Source: Myxococcales bacterium
Lineage (GTDB): Bacteria; Myxococcota_A; Polyangia; Nannocystales; Nannocystaceae
Length of the DNA stretch: 64,000 bases
Direction of reading: 5' to 3'
NCBI GenBank assembly: GCA_020633335.1
Contig: JACKDU010000008.1
Coordinates: forward strand, 124,001-188,000
The position numbers and the translations under genes were made by a program. This document shows, in pieces, positions 7,866-16,687 of this stretch; positions within the stretch are counted from its first letter, which is position 1, and each line of letters begins with the position of its first letter. The notes under the pieces are model-generated. The model worked only from the letters and a program-made list of their open reading frames with translations. It did not search any database and was not told the origin of the DNA.

Positions 7866-8588
7866 ATGTCCGCCGCCGCCGAGATCCCGCTCACCGAGAA
7901 GCGCCGGGTCCCCGACGCCTTTGACCGCGTCGCCCGCCGCTACGACCTCCTCACCGGCCTCAACCCGGGCTACCGGAGGCACCTCCGGATGAGCGCCGAG
8001 CGCCTCCACCTCGCCGCCGACGCGGCGATCCTCGACCTCTGCTGCGGCACCGGCCTCTCGACCGCGGCCCTCCGCAGGGTCTACCCGCAGGCGGCGATCA
8101 CCGCCCTCGACGCCTCGCCCGGGATGCTCGAGGTCGCGGCCAAGAAACCATGGGCGAGCGAGGTCCGCTGGCTCTGCGGCGACGCGATGGATCCGGCGGC
8201 CGCCGGCGCCGTCGGGCCCTTCGACGGGATCCTGATGGCCTACGGGATCCGCAACGTCCCCGACGCCGACGCCTGCCTCGCCCGCCTCCTGGGGCTCCTC
8301 GCGCCGGGCGGGGCGATCTGCTTCCACGAGTACTCGGTCCGCGACTCCCGCTGGGCGCGGACGATCTGGAACCTGGTCGCCGGCGGGATCATCATCCCCT
8401 CCGGCGCGCTCACCTCGCCGGGCTCGCCGATCTACCGCTACCTCCGGCGCAGCGTCCTCGACTTCGACGGCGTCCGCGCCTTCGAGGCCCGCCTCGCCCG
8501 CGCCGGCTTCACCGACGTCCACACCGAGCCGATGGACGGCTGGCAGCGCGGCGTCGTCCACTCCTTCCTCGCCCGCAGGCCCCGCTGA
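7866..8588 (+). CDS. crtT: Class I SAM methyltransferase, CrtT-like
   Basis: This is a UbiE/COQ5-type methyltransferase of 240 residues. AFDRVARRYDLLTGLN is the family N-terminal signature and ILDLCCGTGLS is the SAM-binding motif I. The stop overlaps the crtU start (TGATG), so the two are translationally coupled. Streptomyces isorenieratene loci carry a methyltransferase, CrtT, beside crtY and crtU, and this gene sits in the same company, which is the basis for the symbol. A quinone methyltransferase role cannot be excluded, and the function of CrtT itself is not settled to my knowledge. Confidence 0.75.
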   Translation: MSAAAEIPLTEKRRVPDAFDRVARRYDLLTGLNPGYRRHLRMSAERLHLAADAAILDLCCGTGLSTAALRRVYPQAAITALDASPGMLEVAAKKPWASEVRWLCGDAMDPAAAGAVGPFDGILMAYGIRNVPDADACLARLLGLLAPGGAICFHEYSVRDSRWARTIWNLVAGGIIIPSGALTSPGSPIYRYLRRSVLDFDGVRAFEARLARAGFTDVHTEPMDGWQRGVVHSFLARRPR

Positions 8589-10138
8589 TGCCTCGAGATC
8601 GCCGCCGCCTCCACAACCCGCCCCAGGGTCCGCGCCCCCGCGAGCTCCCCCGCCCCGTCGACGTCACGGTCGTCGGCGGCGGCCTCGCGGGGATCGCCGC
8701 CGCGACCGTCCTCGCCGAGCGCGGGGCGCAGGTCACGGTGATCGAGCGCGAGGCCTTCCTCGGCGGCCGCGCCGGCGCCTGGACCGAGACCCTCGCCGAC
8801 GGCGCGCGGGTCGAGATGGAGCGGGGCTTCCACGCCTTCTTCCGCCACTACTACAACGTCCGCGCGCTCCTCCGGCGGATCGACCCCGAGCTCCAGCGCC
8901 TCCGGCCGCTCGGCGACTACCCGCTCTACGGACCGGAGGGGCTCCGCGAGTCCTTCGCCGGCCTGCCGCGGACGCCGATCCTCAACCTCCTCGCGCTGAT
9001 CCGCCGCTCGCCCAACCTCCGCCTCCGCGACGCGCTCAAGGTCGACGACACCCTCGGCCAGGCGATGATGGCCCACGACCCCGAGGGGACGCTCCGCCGC
9101 TACGATCACATGAGCGCCGGCGCGTACCTTGATCGCCTCGGCTTCCCGCCGCGGGCGCGGCAGATGCTCTTCGATGTCTTCGCCCACTCCTTCTTCAACC
9201 CGGAGGAGGACTTCTCGGCGGCGGAGCTGATCGCGATGATGCACTTCTACTTCCTCGGCAACCCCGAGGGGATCGTCTTCGACGTGATCGACGGGCCCTT
9301 CTCGACCCGCGTCTGGGAGCCGCTGCGGCGCCACCTCGAGGGGCTCGGGGTCCGCTTCCGCCTCGGCGAGGCGGTCCGCTCGATCGCCCGCGAGGGCGGG
9401 CGCTGGCGGATCGAGCATGGGGGCGGCGAGTCGGCGAGCGACGCGGTCGTGGTCGGCGTCACGGTGCCGGCGCTGCAGGCGATCGTCCGGGCCTCCCCGT
9501 CGCTCGGCGACCCCACCTGGCGGGCGGCGGTGGCTGGCTTGGGGGTCACGCTCCCCTTCGCGGTCTGGCGCCTCTGGCTCGATCGCCCGGTCGACCCCGG
9601 GCGGCCGCCCTTCGTCGGCACCACCGGCCTCGGGCTCCTCGACAACATCTCGCTCTACCACCTCTTCGAGGACGAGAGCCGGGCTTGGGCGGCCCGGAGC
9701 GGCGGCGCGGTCGTCGAGCTCCACGCCTACGCGGTCCCCGAGGGGCTGGAGGAGGCGGCGATCCGCGACGATCTCCTCGGCCAGCTCCACGCCCTCTACC
9801 CCGAGACCCGGGGGGCGACGATCGTCGACGAGCGCTTCCTCCTCCGCCGCGACTGCCCGGCCTTCCGCCCCGGAGAGGGCCGCGCGCGGCCCACTGTCAC
9901 GACCCCGGAGCCCGGCCTCTACCTCGCCGGCGACTTCGTCCAGACGCCCTTCCCGTCGGCGCTCATGGAGCGAGCGGTCGCCTCGGGGTTCCTCGCCGCC
10001 AACCAGATCCTCGCCGAGAAGGGCGCCGCGGAGGAGCCGATCTGGACGATCCGACCGCGTGGCCTCCTCGCCCGCTGGATCTATGGGGCGACGTCTGCAA
10101 CGCGGTCAGAGCCCGCGCCAGCGCCCTCTCCTGGCTGA
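8588..10138 (+). CDS. crtU: Carotene desaturase/methyltransferase making aromatic end groups
   Basis: CrtU converts a beta ring to an aromatic phi-type ring by desaturation and methyl migration. The 516-residue protein has the FAD motif VVGGGLAGIAAATVLAERG near residue 25. It then shows features I associate with the CrtU/CruE family: GFHAFFRHYYN, HSFFNPEEDFSAAELIA, FYFLGNPEG and, at the C-terminus, YLAGDFVQTPFPSALMERA. The last 40 residues or so, after NQILAEKG, are Pro/Ala-rich and look unconserved. Its presence with crtY implies that the strain makes aromatic carotenoids. Confidence 0.88.
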   Translation: MPRDRRRLHNPPQGPRPRELPRPVDVTVVGGGLAGIAAATVLAERGAQVTVIEREAFLGGRAGAWTETLADGARVEMERGFHAFFRHYYNVRALLRRIDPELQRLRPLGDYPLYGPEGLRESFAGLPRTPILNLLALIRRSPNLRLRDALKVDDTLGQAMMAHDPEGTLRRYDHMSAGAYLDRLGFPPRARQMLFDVFAHSFFNPEEDFSAAELIAMMHFYFLGNPEGIVFDVIDGPFSTRVWEPLRRHLEGLGVRFRLGEAVRSIAREGGRWRIEHGGGESASDAVVVGVTVPALQAIVRASPSLGDPTWRAAVAGLGVTLPFAVWRLWLDRPVDPGRPPFVGTTGLGLLDNISLYHLFEDESRAWAARSGGAVVELHAYAVPEGLEEAAIRDDLLGQLHALYPETRGATIVDERFLLRRDCPAFRPGEGRARPTVTTPEPGLYLAGDFVQTPFPSALMERAVASGFLAANQILAEKGAAEEPIWTIRPRGLLARWIYGATSATRSEPAPAPSPG

Positions 10139-10213
10139 TCGAGCGCGTGAGATCTCCTAGTTCGCGGAAGGTCACGGCCGTCGCTTGTATAGGCACGGAG
10201 GGCCCTGACTTCC

Positions 10214-10230
10214 GGACATCTGTTCAGATG
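10214..10230. repeat. Short palindromic element (divergent copy)
   Basis: GGACATCT-GTTC-AGATG has 5-bp arms and a 4-nt loop. It lies in the 240-bp AT-richer gap between crtU and the next lipoprotein gene. It keeps the GGACATC half of the family core. Confidence 0.4.
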
Positions 10231-10341
10231 AACGCGGCTCCTGCCTGTCGTTCTGGTAATCCACCTAACACGTATTCCAGATCGATGAATATCCACGAAA
10301 CATGTCGCGTCGTCGTCCGGCTTTGGGTCCAGCGGGCGATG

Positions 10342-10370
10342 TTGACCCGTCTTGGGTGAACATCTAGGCT
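10342..10370 (+). promoter_or_regulatory. Promoter TTGACC-N17-TAGGCT
   Basis: TTGACC (10342-10347) and TAGGCT (10365-10370) are exactly 17 bp apart, and the ATG follows after 8 bp. This is the best two-box promoter among the leaderless-type starts in the window. Confidence 0.65.
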
Positions 10371-10378
10371 CGGCTTCC

Positions 10379-11491
10379 ATGAAGCAGGGCGTGTCACGTC
10401 TGGCCCAGCGAGCAGGAGCGACGCTCCTCCTCGCCGCCTGCACGTACACCGGTGAGGGTGAGAACCCGACCGCGACCGCCCCCGACGAGGTCGAGGAGAG
10501 CGATACCAGCACTGACGCGTCGACGTCGACGTCGACGAGCGGTGACCCTCTGCCGCAGGTGACGTCGACCGACGCGAGTGACACGTCGAGCGGTGAGCCG
10601 ACGAGCACCACCTCCGACGGCACCACCGGCGATGACACGACGGGCACGACCGGTGGCACGACCGGCGGGACGAAGACCTGCAAGAAGGTCGACTTCCTCT
10701 TCATGATCGAGAACGAGTCGGAGATGGCCGTCGCCTACAAGGAGCTCGGCGAGCTCTTCCCCCACGTCGCCGAGCGCGTCGAGACGGAGCTCTCCGACTG
10801 GGACTATCACATGATGGTCATCAACGGCGACGGCAACTGGGGGACCGCCGCCTGCGAGGAGCGCTGCGCGCTCACCGGCAGCTGCGAGCCGCTCCTCGAC
10901 GGCTACCCCTGCGAGTACGACCCGAACTCTTGCGACATGACCCTTGGGGCAGGTGTCACCTTCCCCGCCGGCTCCTGGGCGAGCAACGTCCAGTGCCCGA
11001 TCGAGGGCGACCAGCGCTACATCGTCAACGGCCAGCCTGACCTCGCGGGCACCCTCGACTGCCTGCGCTGGGTCGGCAACTCGGGCGACACCTACCGCAA
11101 GCCGGTGCAGTCGGTCCTCGAGGCGGTCTCGCCGGAGCTCAACGGGCCCGGCGCCTGCAACGAGGGCTTCATCCGCGACGACGCCTACCAGGTGATCATG
11201 GTGATCACCACCAGCGGCGACTTCACGACCACCGGCACCCCGGAGGAGTGGGCCGACTCGCTCCTGGCGATCCACGGCGGGAAGTTCGACAAGGTCTTCC
11301 TGATCGGCCTCTTCAACGACGGCTACTACACCGGGACCTGCGGGACCCTCGGCGCGCCCTACACGATCAAGAACCTCCTCGGCTGGATCGACGGGATCTT
11401 CCACTCATCGTGGGGGAGCGTCTGCGAGAACGACTTCCGGCCCTACATCGACCAGGCGCTCGACTACATCCTCAGCGACTGCGAGGAGTAG
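10379..11491 (+). CDS. VWA-like lipoprotein with degenerate metal site
   Basis: The ATG at 10379 gives a signal peptide with lipobox (LLLAAC). An Asp/Ser/Thr-rich linker of about 75 residues follows, then KTCKKVDFLFMIENESEM. This aligns with FVIDNSVSM of the paralogue at 2067, but DxSxS has become ExESE, so the classical metal-ion site is lost or altered. The Cys-rich middle and the CNEGFIRDDAYQVIMVITTSGD segment are shared by the two proteins. It is probably a surface lipoprotein; a ligand-binding role without the standard metal site is inferred. Confidence 0.82.
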   Translation: MKQGVSRLAQRAGATLLLAACTYTGEGENPTATAPDEVEESDTSTDASTSTSTSGDPLPQVTSTDASDTSSGEPTSTTSDGTTGDDTTGTTGGTTGGTKTCKKVDFLFMIENESEMAVAYKELGELFPHVAERVETELSDWDYHMMVINGDGNWGTAACEERCALTGSCEPLLDGYPCEYDPNSCDMTLGAGVTFPAGSWASNVQCPIEGDQRYIVNGQPDLAGTLDCLRWVGNSGDTYRKPVQSVLEAVSPELNGPGACNEGFIRDDAYQVIMVITTSGDFTTTGTPEEWADSLLAIHGGKFDKVFLIGLFNDGYYTGTCGTLGAPYTIKNLLGWIDGIFHSSWGSVCENDFRPYIDQALDYILSDCEE

Positions 11492-11557
11492 GCGCCGGGC
11501 GAGGCGGCGACGTCGCGCGAGGCCGAGTGAGCGTGAGCGCGAGCGCGAGCGCGGCGC

Positions 11558-13252
11558 TCAGGGGTTGAACTTGGCGACCCACCACTCGTGGGTGCCGAGC
11601 TTGCTCTCGAAGCCGACGCCGTAGACGAAGCCGCTCGCGTCGACCGCGACCGCGAGGCTGCGATCCTGCTCGCTGTCGTAGCCGTCGAGCGACGCGGTCC
11701 AGAGCGCCGAGTCCCAGCCGGCGTCGAGCTTCTTCACCATGAAGTCGTAGTCGGTGACCTGGTTGAGGGTCGCGCCGGCGACGAGGAGGTGACCGCTCGG
11801 ATCGATCGCGATCCCGCAGCCGTCCTGGTCGCCGCAGAAGCCGATCTGATCGACCTCGGAGTCGGTCTCGTTGCCCGAGGGATCGACGCGGAGGAGCCAG
11901 AGGCGATCCTCGAGGTCGATCGACGAGCGGCGCCGGCCGAGGGCGATGATCTCGTCGCCGTCGGCGATCTGGACGCTGTAGAGCGAGTCGTTCGGCTTGC
12001 CCATCACGTTGGTGGGTCGCCACCAGGAGAGCTGACCGGTCGGCGCGTACTTGGCGACGAGGCCGCGCTTCTCGTCGGCGGCCCCGTTGACGTCGCCGGC
12101 GAGGACCACGTCGCCGACCCCGTCGATCGTCGCCCCGAGGAAGCGGCTCGACTTGATCGAGACCTCGCCGAAGTCCTTGTTCCAGAGCGGCTTGAGGTTG
12201 GAGTCGTAGGCGGCGATGAGGCCGGTCCACGAGAGGTCGACCTTGATCGCGTAGCCGACCCCGAAGACCCGGTCGTCGCCGTCGATCGCCACGCCCCGGC
12301 CGTAGGAGTCGGGGAGCGCGCTGGTCTGCTCGCCGATCCGGAGGCCACCGGAGGTGTACTTGCCGAGCCAGAAGCGCGGCGCCTCGCCGCCCGCCGAGAG
12401 CTCGCCGACGACGAAGACGTTGTCGTGGCTGTCGATCGCGACCCCGCGGGCGATGTTGAAGCCGACCGGCGCCGGATCCTCGAGGGAGGTCGGGACCTCG
12501 CGGGCCCAGAGGAGCTCGCCGTCGCTGCCGCGGTACTTGCGGATCGCCATCCGCGTCTGACCGGGCTTGTTCGAGACCGACTCGTAGCCGACGACGATCA
12601 CGTCGCCGAGGCCGTCGACCGCGACCCCGTGGGCCTGGCTGTCGAACTTGTCGTTGCCGGTCGCCTGCCAGATCTGCGAGCCGCCGAGCGGCAGCTCGAT
12701 GTCGATGAGGACGGGGCCGCTCTCGCCGCTCTGCTCGAGCTTGTCGTAGGCGATCGCGCTCAGCGTGTGCTCGCCGTTCATCGCGTCGGTGGTGACGCCG
12801 AAGGTCCACTCGAAGGGCGGCTCGGTGTCGCTGCCGAGGGTGGCGCCGTCGAGGATGAAGTCGACGCGCTCGACCCCGAGGTCGTCGACCGCGATCGCCT
12901 TGACCACCGCGGGACCGGCGTTGAGGATCTTCACTTGCCCCTCGACGCCGTTGACCGTCAGCGTGACGATCTCCGGCGGCATGTCGGCGTCGCCGCTGCC
13001 GCTCTCGCTGCTCCCGCCGGTCGTTCCGGCACCGGTGCCGCCGCCGCCGGTCGAGTCATCGCCCGAGGAGGCCCCCGAATGGCCGGTGACGGTCGACAAG
13101 CCGCTGGCGTTGCTGCTCCCGCCCTGGCCGCCCGAGCCCTCCGAGTCGAACTCGCCGGCGTCGTCGGCCCAGTCGAGTCGATGAGAACCAAAGCATCCCG
13201 CGAGCGCGAGCACCAGCGTCGACGAGATAGCGATGCGAGCGTATGACCGCAT
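11558..13252 (-). CDS. Lipoprotein with Ig-like domain and SBBP-type beta-propeller repeats
   Basis: The signal peptide ends in LALAGC. A GTG at 13258 adds two residues; the ATG is preferred. After a Gly/Ser-rich linker comes an Ig-like segment (VTLTVNGVEG through HTLSAIAYD). Seven or so propeller blades then repeat a GVAIDxxGxVxVVG pattern (GVAVDGLGDVIVVG, GVAIDSHDNVFVVG, AVAVDASGFVYGVG). Such propellers usually act as binding scaffolds outside the cell. The gene is divergent from the Ser/Thr kinase. Confidence 0.82.
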   Translation of the reverse strand: MRSYARIAISSTLVLALAGCFGSHRLDWADDAGEFDSEGSGGQGGSSNASGLSTVTGHSGASSGDDSTGGGGTGAGTTGGSSESGSGDADMPPEIVTLTVNGVEGQVKILNAGPAVVKAIAVDDLGVERVDFILDGATLGSDTEPPFEWTFGVTTDAMNGEHTLSAIAYDKLEQSGESGPVLIDIELPLGGSQIWQATGNDKFDSQAHGVAVDGLGDVIVVGYESVSNKPGQTRMAIRKYRGSDGELLWAREVPTSLEDPAPVGFNIARGVAIDSHDNVFVVGELSAGGEAPRFWLGKYTSGGLRIGEQTSALPDSYGRGVAIDGDDRVFGVGYAIKVDLSWTGLIAAYDSNLKPLWNKDFGEVSIKSSRFLGATIDGVGDVVLAGDVNGAADEKRGLVAKYAPTGQLSWWRPTNVMGKPNDSLYSVQIADGDEIIALGRRRSSIDLEDRLWLLRVDPSGNETDSEVDQIGFCGDQDGCGIAIDPSGHLLVAGATLNQVTDYDFMVKKLDAGWDSALWTASLDGYDSEQDRSLAVAVDASGFVYGVGFESKLGTHEWWVAKFNP

Positions 13253-13258
13253 GCCCAC

Positions 13259-13610
13259 CCATCGTTACCAGACTCGCGGAGACCGCACAATACTGCGCAG
13301 GAGCGTGTCCGCTCCCACATGTTCAGCATCGTGCGCGTCGCGATGTCGGTGAAAGGTCACGGTCCCCTGACGTGGACTGGAAAATGCCGCCGGCCCCTTG
13401 CCGGAGCATCCGAATAGTAATGCAGGATACGGCCGTTTCACAGCAATTTGTTCCCTCCGGAGCAAGCCGGGGAGCCACCCGGAAGGGCTCGCAGAGCGGC
13501 CTGGGGACCACCTTGCGCGGCCACCCACGGGACGGGCGGCGGACCCCCCCGCCCGTCTGCGTGACCGGCCTCAATACGCTATCATCGCCCCTCCTGGATC
13601 ATCTCCGCCC
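13259..13610. other. 352-bp divergent intergenic region
   Basis: This stretch separates the propeller lipoprotein from the kinase. I see no gene with supporting features in it. It is less GC-rich around 13410-13460 than the flanks. A TATCAT box at 13580-13585 is the candidate -10 for the kinase, with a 25-bp leader. No member of the palindrome family is evident. Confidence 0.5.
13580..13585 (+). promoter_or_regulatory. -10 box of the Ser/Thr kinase gene
   Basis: TATCAT lies 25 bp before the ATG. The same hexamer occurs on the minus strand before the lipoprotein at 57647. No convincing -35 box is seen. Confidence 0.4.
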
Positions 13611-15419
13611 ATGAGCGTCCGCCCCCAGCCCTTTGACGTCGATCCGACGGTCCCCGTCGGCATCGACGCGCCGACCAGCGGCGGGCGTCCGGCGCTCTCC
13701 CTGGCGCCCGAGGGGCTCGACGAGGCGACGGGCCGCGACGACGACCGCGGCGACCCCGACGACGACGAGGGCACGGGGATCCCGCGGCCCCTCCCCGCCC
13801 GCAAGCCATGGATGCCGCCGGACTTCTCGGGCCGGGTCCTGGGCAAGCGCTATCGGATCCTCCGGATGCTCGGCTTCGGCGGGATGGCGACGGTCTACGA
13901 GGCCGAGCACGTCACCATCGAGAAGCGGGTCGCGGTCAAGATCCTCAACCCCGACTACGCCGAGGACCCCGAGATCGCCAGCCGCTTCCTGCTGGAGGCG
14001 AAGACGGCCTCCAAGCTCCGCCACGAGCACATCATCGACATCACCGACTTCGGCGACAGCGACGGCTCGGTGTGGTTTGTGATGGAGCTCCTCGAGGGCG
14101 AGGATCTGGCGGCCACGCTGCTGGAGAACGGCCCCCTGCACTACCCGCGGGTGATCAACATCGCCCGGCAGATCTGCTCGGCCCTGGCGGCCGCCCACGC
14201 GATCCGCGTGATCCACCGCGACATCAAGCCGGCCAACTGCTTCAGGATCACCCGCGGCGGCAATTCGGACTTCATCAAGGTCCTCGACTTCGGGATCGCC
14301 AAGATCGCCAACCCGAACGAGCGCGACTCCCAGCGGACCACCGGCACCCCCCTCGGGACCCCGGGCTACATGGCGCTCGAGCTCCTCAAGGGCGAGGACT
14401 ACGACCACCGTGTGGACATCTACGCGCTCGGCGTCTTGATGTACAAGCTGCTGACCAACAAGATGCCCTTCCCGGCGCTCAACGCCTACGGGACCCTCGC
14501 CCGCCAGCTCGACGGCGAGCCGGCGCCGCTGCGTGAGGCGGCTCCAGATCGAGAGATCCCGGAGATCCTCGCCGACCTGATCATCAAGGCCCTGGCGCGC
14601 GATCCCGAGCATCGCTTCCAGAGCGCGACCGCCCTCCTCGAGGCCCTCGACGACGTCGAGCGTGAGCTTCACCGCGAGAGCCCCCTCAGCCGAGATCCCC
14701 TGAGCTGGGGCGCGCGCGAGCGGATCGCCCCGTCGGCCCCGACCGTGATCGCGCCGCCGCCAGCGTCGCTGGTCGAGTCGGGGGCGAGCGAGGCCGCGGC
14801 CCTCAGCGCCGCCGGGGTCGCGGCCGTCGCCGCTGAGCCGGCGCCGCAGCGCAGACCCCTGCGGACCGCGGTCGTCGTCGCGCTCCTCGTCGCCTTCCTC
14901 TGGGCGGCGCTGACGAGCTGGCTCCTCCGCCCCGAGACCAGCGCGATCGCGGGGATCGAGCCGCGCATCGACGCCCTCGGGGAGCGAGTCGCCCGCCAGC
15001 TCGCGGAGCGCCGGGCGAGCGAGGCCGAGGCCCAGGCCCAGGTGCCCCCCCCGCAGACACCGATCGAGGAGGCGCCGACGCCAGCGCCCGAGGCGGAGAC
15101 TCCACCGGCGGGCGACGCCGAGCCCGGCCGGCCGGCGCTGCCGCGGACCCTGACGACCACGACCGTCCGCCGCCGCTTCGACCGCCTCGCGCCGGCGATG
15201 GCCAAGTGCCGCGAGCGCTACAGCGGCGGCCTCTCGACCGAGCACTCGCTCAAGGTCAGCGTGGTGATCGACGGCGCGACCGGGACGATCAAGGAGATCG
15301 CCGACCTCAACGGCGGCGCGCTCGCGCCGATGGGCGCCTGCGCCCTCGAGGCGATCAAGCGGACCAAGCTCCCGGCGGCCCAGCGCGACACCACCCTCAC
15401 CCACGAATTCGTCTTCTGA
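13611..15419 (+). CDS. Transmembrane eukaryote-type Ser/Thr protein kinase
   Basis: A 70-residue acidic leader precedes a complete kinase domain. The Gly loop is LGFGGMATVYEA, the ATP-binding lysine K110 is in VAVKIL, the catalytic loop is HRDIKPANC around residue 204, DFG is in LDFGIAKI, and the activation loop ends GTPGYMALE. One membrane helix (about 416-440) follows, then a Pro/Glu-rich linker. The exported C-terminal domain (RRRFDRLAPAMAKCRERY ... ALEAIKRTKLP) resembles the Cys-containing TonB/AgmX-like domain common in myxobacterial proteins. It probably signals from envelope to cytoplasm. It is separated by 7 bp from the next gene. Confidence 0.92.
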   Translation: MSVRPQPFDVDPTVPVGIDAPTSGGRPALSLAPEGLDEATGRDDDRGDPDDDEGTGIPRPLPARKPWMPPDFSGRVLGKRYRILRMLGFGGMATVYEAEHVTIEKRVAVKILNPDYAEDPEIASRFLLEAKTASKLRHEHIIDITDFGDSDGSVWFVMELLEGEDLAATLLENGPLHYPRVINIARQICSALAAAHAIRVIHRDIKPANCFRITRGGNSDFIKVLDFGIAKIANPNERDSQRTTGTPLGTPGYMALELLKGEDYDHRVDIYALGVLMYKLLTNKMPFPALNAYGTLARQLDGEPAPLREAAPDREIPEILADLIIKALARDPEHRFQSATALLEALDDVERELHRESPLSRDPLSWGARERIAPSAPTVIAPPPASLVESGASEAAALSAAGVAAVAAEPAPQRRPLRTAVVVALLVAFLWAALTSWLLRPETSAIAGIEPRIDALGERVARQLAERRASEAEAQAQVPPPQTPIEEAPTPAPEAETPPAGDAEPGRPALPRTLTTTTVRRRFDRLAPAMAKCRERYSGGLSTEHSLKVSVVIDGATGTIKEIADLNGGALAPMGACALEAIKRTKLPAAQRDTTLTHEFVF

Positions 15420-15426
15420 GCCGCCG

Positions 15427-16512
15427 ATGATCGCCCCTCGCTCGCTCGCTCCCCGGACCTCGACGCGCGCCATCGCGGCCGCGCTCGCGCTCGCGCTGCC
15501 CGGCCTGCTGACGGCCCCGCAGGCGGCGAGCGCCGCCCCGGCGACCACGAGCGAGGCCGGCGCTCCGACGACCGACGAGGCGAGCCCGGACCCGGCCGCC
15601 GACCCGATGCCCGAGGTCAGCAACTTCTTCCGCGAGGGCGAGCTCCAGCGGAAGCAGGGCCACCACGTCCAGGCCGCCGATCTCTTCATCGCCGCCTACG
15701 AGCGCCTCGACGATCCCCAGCGCTACCGCAACGCCCGCGGGACCGCGATGTCGAAGATCTACGACTCGCTCCTCGCCGCCTACGAGACCGCCGAGAGCGA
15801 CGACGCGAAGGTGCGCCACGCCTGCCGCCTCCGGGGCCTCCTCGTCGACTACGTCGACGCCCTCGTCGAGGCCTACGGCGGGGCGAGCGAGGGCTTTCCG
15901 GAGGTCCGCTTCGGCCGCGAGAAGCTCGCCGGCCTCGACCTGACGATCGCCAGCTACGGGCCGCCGGAGAAGCTCTGCAAGGTCGCCCCGAGCGGGCCCG
16001 CGGGCGGCGGCCCGAACCGGCGAACAGTGCCCCTCCTCAGCCACGACTCGCGGCCGCCGGAGAGCGGGCCCTCGCCGGATCCGGGCGGCGACGTCGTCGT
16101 CGGCCCGCCGCAGCCCGATCCGCGGGCGGAGCGAGAGCGACGGCGCGCGCGTGGGATGCGAGCCGGCGGCGCGGTGCTCCTCAGCGGCGGCGCGGTGCTC
16201 CTCGGGACGATGACCGCCTACCTCGTCCGCGGCGCTCAGATCGGCAACGAGGGCGACCGGATCGAGGCGGCGCTCCGCGACGAGATGCGCCCGCTGACCG
16301 AGGACGAGCGTGCATGGGTCGAGTGGGCCAAGATCGCGGGGCCGAGGTCAGACACCGTGGCGATGGCTACCGGGATCAGCGGCGGGGTCCTGGTGGTCAC
16401 GGGGACGATCCTCACCGCGGTCGGCTCAAAGCGGCTGCGGCGGCAGCAGATGTCCGTGGCCCCGCAGGCCGGGCCCCACAGCGCCGGCCTCCAGGTCCTC
16501 TTGCGCTTCTGA
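15427..16512 (+). CDS. Exported membrane protein downstream of the kinase
   Basis: A cleavable signal peptide (ALALALPGLLTAPQAASA) is followed by an alpha-helical, TPR-like segment (REGELQRKQGHHVQAADLFIAAYERL). A Pro-rich stretch and two hydrophobic helices follow near residues 243-265 and 312-330. The gene starts 7 bp after the kinase stop, so the two very likely form an operon and this protein may be a partner or substrate of the kinase. No enzymatic motif is visible. Confidence 0.7.
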   Translation: MIAPRSLAPRTSTRAIAAALALALPGLLTAPQAASAAPATTSEAGAPTTDEASPDPAADPMPEVSNFFREGELQRKQGHHVQAADLFIAAYERLDDPQRYRNARGTAMSKIYDSLLAAYETAESDDAKVRHACRLRGLLVDYVDALVEAYGGASEGFPEVRFGREKLAGLDLTIASYGPPEKLCKVAPSGPAGGGPNRRTVPLLSHDSRPPESGPSPDPGGDVVVGPPQPDPRAERERRRARGMRAGGAVLLSGGAVLLGTMTAYLVRGAQIGNEGDRIEAALRDEMRPLTEDERAWVEWAKIAGPRSDTVAMATGISGGVLVVTGTILTAVGSKRLRRQQMSVAPQAGPHSAGLQVLLRF

Positions 16513-16635
16513 AGCGCGGGGGGCCGCGGGCTCGCGTCGGAGGGTCCGACGCTCGGCCGACGGCGCGGAAGGAACGACGCTCACAGCGGCACAGCTCGGC
16601 TCGCCCGCGCGCCGACGCCGATCGTCAAATGGCGA

Positions 16636-16665
16636 TTCGGACATGTCCCATTGAACATGTCCGAA
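16636..16665. repeat. Short palindromic element, perfect 11-bp arms
   Basis: TTCGGACATGT and its exact reverse complement ACATGTCCGAA are separated by 8 nt (CCCATTGA). It lies between two convergent genes. This is the longest perfect inverted repeat of the family in the window and a good candidate bidirectional terminator. Confidence 0.75.
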
Positions 16666-16687
16666 GTCACCAGCAGCGAGCGACCGA

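Noticed and set aside
4405..10138. Complete carotenoid cluster including phytoene synthase
   Set aside because: No crtB-like gene was found on either strand in the window; the CrtD/CrtI-family gene is single, so early pathway genes must lie elsewhere.
10139..10378. A small RNA or riboswitch in the AT-richer gap after crtU
   Set aside because: Only one short palindrome of the dispersed family and a promoter are seen; no conserved riboswitch core could be recognised by eye.
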